A stretch of 64,000 bases of DNA from Cinclus cinclus (lineage: Eukaryota; Chordata; Aves; Passeriformes; Cinclidae). Location of the stretch: contig NC_085046.1 in NCBI RefSeq assembly GCF_963662255.1, positions 46,887,797 through 46,951,796 of the forward strand, in the 5' to 3' direction. The position numbers were made by a program, and so were the translations under genes. The notes under the pieces are model-generated. The model made no database searches. It saw nothing but the letters and a program-made list of their open reading frames with translations, and was not told the origin of the DNA. Positions 13,713 to 25,700 of the stretch are shown one piece after another; position 1 is the first letter of the stretch; each line of letters opens with the position of its first letter.

Positions 13713-16700
13713 CTGTTCATGCTTCATTTCTAGGAACAGAGATCTTCTTCCCTCAGGGCAAAGGCTCTTCAACACAGGTGCTTTTGCTCATGATCTACAA
13801 ATTGAACACTTCCCCCCCTCCCCCCACCCTCCACAATTTATAGGAATCTTTACTATATTACAGTCCATCCCCATAGCTTACAAAAGGATTTTCAACCTAA
13901 ATTCATGGTGTCGCCTCATTCTCTTCCAGGAACCTGAGTCCTGCTTCACTGACTTTGGTGTCTTCTCTCTGTTCTTTCTCTCTCTCACTCGAGGCAGGAT
14001 TGAAGGTCTGCAAGTCTTATCTGAGCACTGAAAGAGTTAAGATCTCACACAGGGAATGGAGAGGCTGCAGCCAGGCCATGCTGGAGCTGTGCCAGCATCT
14101 GGGGAGACTCAGGCAGCACTGGGAGGGGCTGGCCCGAGCCAGAAACAGCAGCAGCTGCTCTGGAAAGGTTGGGGGGGGAACGGCTGGGACAGCTGAAAAT
14201 CATCCTCCCTGGGCTCAGCTGGCACCCACTGTCAATGGCTACCACTCCTCCCCTCTGGGACATGCCCTCTTCCCAGACAGGGGGGCCGTCCCTGCCCCTG
14301 CCGGGCTCACAGGCCACGCAGTGGAGCCAGGCCCGGACCCTGTTACCTGCAGTCCTGCAGGTAACAGAAGAGAAAAGGGCCGTTCCCAGGGTTTGCTCGC
14401 TTCAAAATGTGAATTCACAGAGGTGGACCAAGTCAACAACCCAGCCAAACTCCAATTGGTCCCATCAAGTCACAGAGGAAGTTCTCAGGGAGAAAACTTT
14501 CGTGGATGCCCTTTTCTAAGTCCTAATTAATGCAAAACCAGCACACCCATTCTTATAATCTTACAAAGCCATTTTGTGCCTTAAAGCAACTCAGGTAACT
14601 TCAAGTAAGTTTCTGTACTCTGAACATGACTTACTTCATGCTTGTCTGGAGCGATGAAATTCAACTGGCCACTTGAGTCATACAATATAGAGAAAGCAAG
14701 TTCTAGCACCTCCTGGAACAATATAAAGAAACACATATTAATGATGCATGAGAGAGACATTTGTACATTCAAGTCTATCTTTCTTTCCTATCCATTATTC
14801 CCCAGCACAAGTTGAAAAATAGTTTATGGTAGTCTCCTGTCTGGCCAAAACTGCAGCAGTATCAGACCACTGCAAGAGACTGTCACAGCAAGAATACCAC
14901 CATGGTTGCTTCATTAAAATAAACTCACCCACCTCAAACTCACCTGCTTACTGTGGACCACTGGATCATTATTTACTTTAGCATTTGAGTTGAAATTTAA
15001 GCTAGGCAATGGTGAGGGCTAAAATCAGTATAATGAATAACAGTACATTTGCATTAAACTCTTCATGAAAACACACAGGTTTTTTTCACTTTGTATAGAT
15101 TAAACTCACAAAGTTCTGCAAGGTTTGACTCCTTGTGTTAAAAATTTTGTCAGGGCAGTTAATATCCTGGTATATACTCATGTTCTTTACACTGCTGGAA
15201 ATATATTAAATAATTCACTCAGAAGATTTCTGTAATTTTGTTTCCATCTGAACCAGAATCACCAGCTTGAGTCAAACCAAACTATGCCAGTTACCTAAAA
15301 ACCGAAAGGAATTTTGGGAAAGGAAAAAGCAATTATCTCTTTTTTTTTTCCCCTAAGCACTGAAGCTGGAATTATACAAGGAACCTAGGAGAATTCATGA
15401 AGTGCTGACCTTCACTTAAAGTCACCTTGAACTCCCACAGGGAAACCCAGGCAATCTGAATAAATAATGATCTTTCAGTGGCCAGCAGTGAGTATTCAAA
15501 GATGACTTATCTGTGGCCATATTATGGTTTCTGCCTGCATCACTACAAGTGCCATTACAAGGATCTCACAATCTGTAAGCTCGATGGTATGGATATATTA
15601 ACTGTGGAAAAGAGACCCAGCTACAGAGCAGAGTGCTGACTTGTAACTATGATCTCTATCACATGTAGTGTTCCTTTTGCCTCTTGGCTTCCTCAGCCCT
15701 ATCATACTGACATCAGCTTTTGTTTGACTCTCAGCTGACAACAGTCCCTGCACCGCCAGCGGTGAAAGGAGAATGGCTTGCTAAATTTGTAACATTAAGT
15801 TTTAAAATTGAAGAACTGACTGTAGGGACTGCAACATAAACATTGTTCTAGATTTCTACCCCTGAGCTCATGGTCTGAGACAGACATAGATATTTGGATT
15901 TCTGTAAGGGCTTTTTTGGTTTTGAAGTTGTATGATTAAGAGCAGAGTCTGAACCATAAAACTTGCCATCCTTAGGGATAATCTTGGATAATAAGAGATA
16001 AGGCTTCTCATGGGAAATGTTCTTGTTTTCATTGAGTTTAGTTACTAGGTTTGACTTGATGTATTGTCAAGGCTATAGGAGACAAACCTATGTTAAATCC
16101 TCATTGTGTTAAATCTCTGTGGAGGTTGCAAGGACGAACAGTGCTGGTGCACTCAGCAAACAAATGGCTCAGGGCTCACATGGCCCTTTTGTGTTGTAGG
16201 CATGTCTCTCAGCCACACCTTATTAAGAGTGATGTCCCTCATTACAGAAACAAATCTAGTCTGCCCACATGAACCTGGCATTATCTCCTCACACAGTGTT
16301 CTAAATTACTGACAGAATATGCCAAATAATGCCACTGAGGTTATAGCTCTGAAAAAAAAGGCTTGTACTGTTATACTGTGATGTTCATGAAGGTCAACAA
16401 TCCCAGAGGCCTGATCCCTGTAATATTTCCTCTGAGAAACTCCAACAAATAGAACTTCTTCTTCATGTCAAAAAGAGAAAAAACAGGAAAGGAATCTCTG
16501 CTTGGAAGAGGAATGAGTCAGGATGTCAAGGCTTTGGTCATTTCCAGTCAGGCAGAGAATGAGAAAGGACTACATTAAGGGCACCAAGCTTCTCTTTGTG
16601 GAGGAAAGTGTTTTGTCAGCCCTGGCTACAGCTCAGCTTCTTTGCTGACTGTCCTGGACTCTTAAGACATGAGAAATACAACTTCCAGGTGCCAGCATCT

Positions 16701-19700
16701 CTGTTGCTTTATGCACAGCAAACTGTCAAGGAGAATGGAAGCCAAAGGAACTGGAGTTGCCAGTTGTGCCCTCCATACTGACACTGGTCTCAATGGTTGA
16801 GCTGGCTGACTTGCTAGGAACCCCCACCTGGTTTTGTTACAGTCCCATCAATTACAAGGAGAACCTGGAGGAGAGGGGAGGGGAGGGGAGGGGAGGGGAG
16901 GGGAGGGGAGGGGAGGGGAGGGGAGGGGAGGGGAGGAGAATTTCAGCTGAATAAAAAGGCACAAAGCCAGAAATCTGCCACATCAGCAGATAAAGGACAC
17001 TTCAAAATATCTGGCCATGTTTTTTTTCTAATTATTCTATCATGCTTTATTTTGAAGGCTGCAAAATCTGACATTTAATTTCCTTGAAAATCATTGGTAC
17101 TACTTGGGAGTCAGAAATAAGGATTTAAAAATTAAACCTAATTTAAAAACACAAGCAAGACAAACAACAATGGATTCAGATCTGGTCCCATCACATCGTT
17201 CCAGATTTATATGCATGTGAATTCCAATTCAGTTTAACTCTTATTTCTTTCCAAATTGTCCTGCTGAAAGAACAATGGCCATGTGCTGGCAAATGAAGAG
17301 ATGCTGAAGCCTTTATTATGGACATTTTGCCAATTCCAGCTGTGCTCAGAGCATGGCATTCTGCCATTCTGTTTTCTTTTCTGCCAATGAATAAATTGAG
17401 GTGGACATTATATATGTACAAAGAAAGCACAGAATGAAAAGGTCTCTTAAAAATATATATCACTGATTGTGAAATTTCAGAAAGTGAAAGGTTTCATACA
17501 CCAAATTCAGCTGAATTGCATTTTGTGTCTGCCATTTTATAAATTTTAATTGCATAACCCTTATATAATTTGATATACTGCAAACAACAGTCAGTATGTC
17601 TGTTAACAACTATGTCAGTTAAACAGTTGCAATATTGTGCCTGACAGCTTGATTGGGATGACAGAATAATTCAAAAATTCTGTGCTTCTCAGGGGAAGAA
17701 ATAAGGAACTGAGGAAATAAAAAAAAAACAAATGTACCAAACCAAAAACCCCAAATCCCATCAAAAACCCTGTACCACATCAGAAACAGTAAAACCATCA
17801 AAATTGCCATTGTCTGAGTCACAAATAGAATGCTCCAGCCAAGGATGTAGTTATGCTACCTATGAATTCCTGATCTTCACATTCTCAGCCAGAAAATTTA
17901 TACCAGTCCAAAGCAATTTTACCTAAGGAAATGGGGCAATGCTGAGAGCTGAGGACAAACTGATCTACAGCATTCCTATTTAGCATTAAATACTATCTAG
18001 ACATTCCTGCTCCACAATGATGACACATTTCCATCACTGCCACCCACTGCTTTCCATCTTTCCCTTTTGTGCAGACATACAAGTGCTAAGACGAGGAAGA
18101 ACTAAAAATACTTTATATGCAATTTTATAAATGTCCCATCCAAATGCGTTGATGGTTCAGCTGTAACATGAGGTAGGAGTTATATGTAATCTAGTGTACT
18201 AATGTGTGTGTGTTTGTGCCTTGATTCAGAAAATCAACAAGGGAAAATAACTCTTGGGATTTTTTTTCCTCACTTGATACGACTTTTTCCTTTCCTACCA
18301 TATAAACCCAGTGTTGAAAGGAGAGCAACTTCTCTGTTAGAAAAAAAAATGCAAAAAATACTCAGGATGCTTTGCCTATCTGTACCCAGTTAAGGAAAGA
18401 GAAGTTGCAGCTGTGAAGGTGCAACTAGTTGTGTGATGTAGCTTTGACAGTGCCTTCTCAATTTTTATGGCTCCCATCAGAACTGCTTTTTCCAATTTTA
18501 TGTAAAGTGTTGAAGTAGGGACTCTTAACTTCACTATTTTGTCCATCTAAATCTCCTTCTGGTCTGATCCAAAATTTCTCAGTTTCAGGTAATTAGAAAT
18601 TCTGATTCAAAACCTGTGATCTGGCTCCCAGACCTCTCGGGGTGTTGTTCTAGGTCAGACTGAACACCATTAGAGCCTCATTGATTCTTGTAAGGTGAGA
18701 GAGAGCCCGATAGAAAATTTATTAACCTACCTCAAAGAATATGGTGTTCACCACTAATGATGCCAGACCTTACTAGTAAATCCATATCTTCTTGATGTGG
18801 TGACAATTCTTGCTAACAAAAACTGTAAGATTCTGGCACTGCACTATTTTAGTACTACTGTCAGCTTACAGTTCTTGCTCTGCAACTCTGAAAGGTAGGA
18901 TATATCCAATTTAAGCTGAATATTGTCTCCTACATGGTTTTTTCTCAAATGAACTGCTGAGCATGTCCTTGCATGGCTCCTTAATTGCCCAGGATTTACC
19001 TTACAGCTTTTTGTTGGCAGTTATTTTTCTACCTGACTGGACCTGCAGGTATCATCAGCTGGACATTAAGTGCAATTTTGGTGTGTGTTCACTGAATGTG
19101 GGTTCATCAGAGAACACAGCTGCAACAAACTAGTTATCAGAGACAATACATGAGTAAGTACCAACAGCCATTGCTGTTTTGCTTTATAGGTGGAAAAGAT
19201 CACTACTAAAGACAATTCCAGTTGTGCCCTAGGCATATCACAATGCACTTCTTCCATGAAATATGAGCAAAGAAGGCTAAACTGTCCCAGTAACTTAACT
19301 CAAATGATTTGAGGTGGAAACAAAAGGTGTACATACATGGAAATGTGTCAGGCTGAAATGAAAAATACCTGTGTTACTCCAGGGAAGATAAAGTTGACAA
19401 GCTTTGTATTCTGCACAGTAAGTGTTCATAACAATTTGAGAACCATACCTTGTTTTGTTTAAGAGCTCCTTTCTCCTTCATGTGTGGGCAGTCTTTCCCA
19501 GTCAAAACAGCCTTTATATCTGCCACTGGCACTGCATTAAAAAGAAAGAAAATCAAACCCCAGAAAATTAGTTAGAAGCAAGGTATGTAAAAACTACAGA
19601 GTCTAAACAGAGGCAAGACTAATGTGTTAAAATTGCCATGTGCTTTGCCATTTCCAGCCTTTCCGTAAGAAACAAAACTGGAAGAAAATTAACACAGGAA

Positions 19701-22700
19701 CCAGTGAGTCTTGACAAAATTTCAGGCATCTGGATAAAAGTCTGAAAATGCTTTTTCTTGCCTATTTAGACTACCTTGGTTAATAGTGTTTCATGTAAAT
19801 ATGTACCTTTGTTTGGATACTATGTATACTCATGTATCTCAAAACCATATAGTTTTTTTTCCTTGTTAATGTAATGTGCCTGCTCTGTTGTTGCTCTTTC
19901 CTTGGCATCCAGGTAAAGTCTCTGCTGGAGACAGGACACTGGACAAGTTGGACCCCTCAATCAGTGCTGTTTTCCATCTTTTAAAAGCCTGTAGGAATTT
20001 TTTAAAAATAGTTTTCTATTTCACTCCCATCAGCAGTTTAGTTCCTTCTGATATTAGCAGGAATAAGGAATTCTAAGGCATATAATGAGCCATTCCAATT
20101 GCTTTAAAATGTGACCAGAAATGACGGAGGGGAAAAGAAAGGTAAGAAAAAATAGTGGAATCTGATGCCACTCAGAGTCACAGAGTGAGGTCATTAAAGC
20201 ATAAAGATAAATTTCTCTGAGTTTCAAGCAGAAGTCAATTTTCCAAAGCTAATTACATCATGGAGAATCTATGTGCTCTACAATACAATATGGTCCCTGA
20301 GTGACAGTTTCTATGATCTATAAATAATCCATTATCTTATGGCTGCAGAAAAGTATCTTATATATAGAACAGGATAATATGAAAACCTGTAATATGAAAA
20401 CCTGTTACTGCCCAGTTCTTCACAAACTCTAATGGAAGTAGTGAAGATGAGAAATGCATTTACTTTTCTACTGGGCACAGCACCACTATATATTTTATGA
20501 CCAATTACATTAGCACTACAGCCAAACAGATGGTATTAGATGTAAAAGACATTCTTAAAGTACTTGCTTTGCATGGAAAACTGAAAAGAAAGGAAATAAT
20601 TTGACTCTTCACAACTCAATTTCTGCTTTTAGTCTCAAAATTTTATGCTGTGGGCCTGCTGATTTTTATGCCTCTGACAGTCCCATTTAGTTTGGAGAAG
20701 AGATACTGTTTTTGAGAGGAGAGAGTGAGACTGCAACTATAGTAGAAAGATCTTCTTAAGAAAAAAGGGTCCCTGCCATTTTTTGAAGAGGCCCAGAAAA
20801 ACAATTTCTCTATTTGTATAAGATAAGGTTTTCTGAGGTTAGACCTCTCAACCAAGAAGTCTTTTCTCCAGGTTCCATACACTTGATCTGTGTGATCTGG
20901 AATACAGTTACTGTGGGAGATCACAGACTGATGTGACATCCTAATCTTTATTTATCTAGAACTTGGCTTATGCCAAGTATTTTATTTTTTATTAGAAAAA
21001 TAAAATCAAAGACTTCAGGAGGTAGCAGAAGTTGACTACAAGATGCTGGAGGGTGTGAGCACAGATGTGATGCGCTCACAATAGATAAACCATTGAGAAA
21101 GAGGGCAACTGTCTTCTGTCCCAGGTGGAGTCTGCACGGCTTGTTAATTCTACTGGCCTGAAGAGAGAGGTGACATTCACAGAAGTGAAAAGGCTAAAAA
21201 CCCACAGTTATTTTTGGGAATAGAGACTAATTATTCAGGCTTGGCAAGGAGTACACTAAATGCTTGATGCTGCTTCTCTTTGTTCTGTTTTCCTACCACC
21301 TACTCTATTTTATCTGTGGACCTGGCTCCAAATGCTGAGAAATTGATCATCATATTCAAACTTTAAGAATTCAAAATTCAGTAATCTGTCCAGAGAAAAC
21401 CAGAATATTTATGAAAAGTATACTGTAAAATGCCCAAGCCAGTTCGGTCTGTTATGTTTCAAACAATAGTGCCACTTTATATGTGACTTGCAATATTCTC
21501 AACTTCGTTAAATGAAACTCCATCTAATGTGTGTAGCACTATGGTAAATCTTGTATCATTCATAGCCTGAAAACCTGAGATACTGATGAAATAACCACCT
21601 CTTTCTGAAACTGCATTGGTATCTACTCTGCCAGCAGCCATACTGAGTTAACCATGTGGGTCTGGCCCAACAGTTTCCAAAGTAAGAGCCTTCTGCCCCC
21701 ATGGGATCTTGACATTCCTGAGTAGGCTCAAGACCCTATGGAAAATGCAAGTGCTAGATGACACAGTCAGGGTCAGGTATTTGTATATGAAAGTGTGCTT
21801 CAAGCAAACAAATCTGAGAACTGCTGGTCTTGTAACCATGCCTGCAGTTCAAGTGTGACTTTCATTCTTCTGTCACTCTGACACTACTATAACATTCTAT
21901 GGCTATTTGTCTAATCATTGTCCACAAAAACAGTCTCTTTCTGTGCCAATGCAGCAATGTGAGACTCTGTCCTACATTCTGCCAAGACTGCAGTAAGATT
22001 GTGGAGCACCCTTGAGGCAATCTGTAAGGCAAGGAAAACAAGAGAAAGTGACTGCAAACTGTCAGGGCTCCAGCATCACACAGGCTTTTCTTTCCCTCTC
22101 AGACTGCATCTGGGAGCACTTGGACATTTTAAAAGGAGCTGCCTGGAGACAGGTTAGGGGAGGAAATTTCACATCATTGCCCAGTTTTCAAGCTGGAAAA
22201 ATTTCAAACTTGTGAAAAATTAGTCTTTCTGCCATTCCATGAAAGAAATGAAACTACTAGCTGAAATACCTGTATAAGTGTTTCTAATTTGATAATGCCA
22301 AGGATTTTCAGAAAATAACAAAAATATATTATTCCTTATTCAATGCTGGATTTCTTGAAGTCACGTCCCAGTGATGGAACTATCTTCATTATTTCCACTA
22401 TAATAAAAAAGCTTCCCTGGATTACAGGTCAAATCACTACAACTCATGTTGAAGTACAAAGGAGAAATCACTAGAGTATGATGGTTCTGAAGAACTTCAA
22501 ACTTGCTTTTAGCCATAAGAAAAATCCCAATAAATCCCCTGATAGGAGCTGCCACAGTCCTCTCCCAGCTGGCTACACAGAAACAGTGAGGTCCTCTCAA
22601 TACTGTTCACAGTGACCTGTCACCTTTAAGTCCACTGCTGACAATAACTAAAGAAACGTCTGCCATGTAGTTTTCCCCTAGTCACTAGACTGCCTGTTTC

Positions 22701-25700
22701 CATGGACAGGCAGTGCTTCCCAATACTTTTTGTATTGCCCAAGTATTTTTGACATCTGCAGTTAGATGAGCAATGAAAATAAACTGTGTTCCTCCCTAGG
22801 AAAGACATGAAGTTTCCAAGCTGAATGAAATTATAAACTCCTTGAAAAGCTTAACGCAGTCCCCACACACACTTGCCAAACCCAGGAGAGTGGTGTTTGA
22901 ATGCAGGAGGAAATGTCCCCTGCTCTTTATCTTCATGAAGATAGCTCCTAAGAGAAACCTACTATAAGTTATAAAGAAGAACTAGCATAAAATAAGCAGA
23001 AGTGTCACAATCTTCGTGCATGACTTACATTTATCTTGCAAAGAATCATGAGGGACTTCTCCCTGTGGACTTTCTTCCAAGTCTCCGTAGTGCAAGACCT
23101 TGTGATTAGGTGAAAGCCGACAATACCAAAATTTGTCTGTTGAAATAAACACATTAATTAGGCAAGGTCACTGACATGTATTCATTAGCCTTATCAACAA
23201 CAGAGGAGAAAGCTTACTCAGACAAGGTGCTACAGGGAAAGGCTGTCTTTTCTTTCAGAAGAAGAAATGTGTGGGGTATATATAAGAAGGATAGGGACTT
23301 TGCTCAGTAATTTTATTTGATTAAATGAAGCTGGCATTAATCTACATGGGTTTCGTTATTCACATAGTCACTGGCTCAAAAAAAAATATTAGTGAGAAAA
23401 AATTGACTTAGTTTTACCAGATATTATATACCCTCATGGCCAGAAGACTGGCAAAGAAACTGCTTTAAGTGGATAATTTACCCATAAAAGATTCCGTTTT
23501 TAGTGCCTACTTTTCACTTTGTGAAAATCAAGCCCTACCAGCTGTCTTGTGTGGGACACCCAAAAACTGATAAATTTGAAATATCCCATACTTTATGAAA
23601 ATTATGACTCATGTAGTAGACATAGGAGAATACCCACATATTTATGGAGAGACTGGACCTAATAAACATGCAAGGACTTAAAAAGCAGACGTTAAGTCTC
23701 TTGTCCTGGAGATAACTCAGTGCTTTGCATGGTCACAAATATACGTGTCACCATGCAGTTCACACCCCAGTTTGCATTTTAGTCCTTCCTAGGAGATGCA
23801 TATTTGCATCTCCTGACAACTTGTGCTTTGCAGAACATAATTCCCCCTAACAACATTTGTTAAAATCTGCTCCTGTGAAGAATATCACCTTTGCACAGCC
23901 AGGCCACCACCCTGCCTAGTGTGCAAGGATGGTACTTGCCAATTCCCTTTCTGAAATGGGAAGAAAGAGGTTACCCTTCCTTGTCAGAACATGTTCTATT
24001 TAATAAGTAGATCACATAATGTTAAGCTGTCAAAAATACAATCTTGTTATATCCAAACAAAGGTTCCATGTTAAAATGCCATGGGAGGGGGGAAGAGGGC
24101 TTCTCTGGCTCTGTGCTTCTGTCATACTGGCAGTGCTGATGCTGTACCAAGCAGCAGCCTGAGGGACAGTTTAGGGGAAACGTTAGCACTGTCAGCCCTG
24201 CGGTGCTGCAGTTGCTGGGAGCCTCAGTTTGGATAAAACATTGGAGAAGCAGTAGAACCAGTATATGTGAGCTCACTTGGGTGTTAGCAGAGGAAAGGCT
24301 TCTTAGCTCTCTGAGTAAAACATTGCTTCCATGGACCATGCTGCTTCCTGACTCCAGGCCCCTGGCTGGTCACTTAAAATGTAATGCAGTAAAACACAGG
24401 CAATTGAATGATAAAAATGAACTTTCACATGCCCTTTTAAATTTCTTTGTCCCAGGATAAAAAGGTTTGGGGGAAAAACCCTACACCCTTCAAACTACTT
24501 TCTGAGTGTGCAGCTCCTCCTACAGAAAGGTTTCAAAAAACCTTACAAACCTCTGGCAAAGGCTCAAAATGGCCAAAGGAGAGATTCTGGTTATCAACTT
24601 CACAGGCGTACAAAACACTGAAAGATTTAGGTTGAGAGCCTGAGATTATGCTCCTGTGATGCATACAAGAAGAGCTGCTGAAATATAAGCATCCCTGGAC
24701 TATATGCAGAATATACAGTGTAGCACAGTATGGGATTGAGAAGAAGACCCCACTTGCACAACTTTTGCAGGGAATTGAAACTAGAGCAAGTAGGAGCCCT
24801 CATTCAGTAAACTCTCATCTGAAGAGCTCACACACAAGCAACTTGTTAGGCAGTCTGTGTATCTCAGAAGGATGTATGTGAAAATTTTCTAGATCTATAC
24901 CTTTTACAGGGAACTCTACCAGAACTATAGAAAAGCCTGATACTTAAAGAATACATGCCATGGAATCTGATGGTTGACCATTATGCCTAAAGAAAAGCCT
25001 CCAGTAACTACAGCAGCAAGCTTTCATACCCAGCTTTAGCTGCAACCTCATTGTTGGACTGGATGAAGTAATACAACTTTCCAACTCTAAAATTAAAACT
25101 GTAATTTTTTTCTTAATAAAAACCAACGTGGTTTCACTACCTTCTCAGTGACATGGGCAAAAAGATGTTCTAACTGAAAGAGAAACAAAAATTACCATGC
25201 ATTCCTTTCAATTTATCACACATGGGGCTGCTGTTAGCAAGGGTTTGGCTCTCTTATCTCCTAAGGGTTAGTATTTTGGTAGCCTTGGTTCCTTCAGTAA
25301 TAAAAGAGGGGAACATCCCTCCATGAAAATACTTTGTTTTGAATGGGTGGATTAATGGGAAGAAACCCAGGCTCTGAATATTTGAAGAGTCTTTTCAGCA
25401 ACTCCTTATAACCCGAGGTTAATTAAAAACTAATGGCCATAGACTGCAGCTTGAGGCATGTCCAGCACAACTCTCCTGTGGGCTCACTAATAACTCTGCT
25501 CTGCCACAACCTTGCTGTCAAGGGAAAAACCCTTAAATGAAAGCTACAAATGGAACTAACGGGGTTTCCTCAACCACAGCCACTAAATCACTGAACCAGC
25601 CAGGCTGAGGAGGGTGATAGCGTGTTGCTAGGAGAAGGGACTCTTGTTTCTACAGCCATCTCAGCCTTAATCATCCTGGTTTTCACTTCAGCTGTACATG

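Larger units (their letters stand above)
5689..14634 (-). other. ELMO1: Last intron of ELMO1, 8.9 kb
   Basis: Bounded by the GTAAGT donor at 14634 and the CAG acceptor at 5689. About half of it is three solo LTRs of one family (6187-7684, 9891-11500, 13194-14545). The spaces between (5689-6186, 7685-9890, 11501-13193, 14546-14634) are unique AT-rich sequence in which I see no exon or other feature. Long open frames here fall in the GC-rich middle of the LTRs. Confidence 0.85.

Noticed and set aside
13955..14530. 191-codon open frame on the + strand
   Set aside because: It is antisense within solo LTR copy 3, in its GC-rich block, and resembles no protein family I know.
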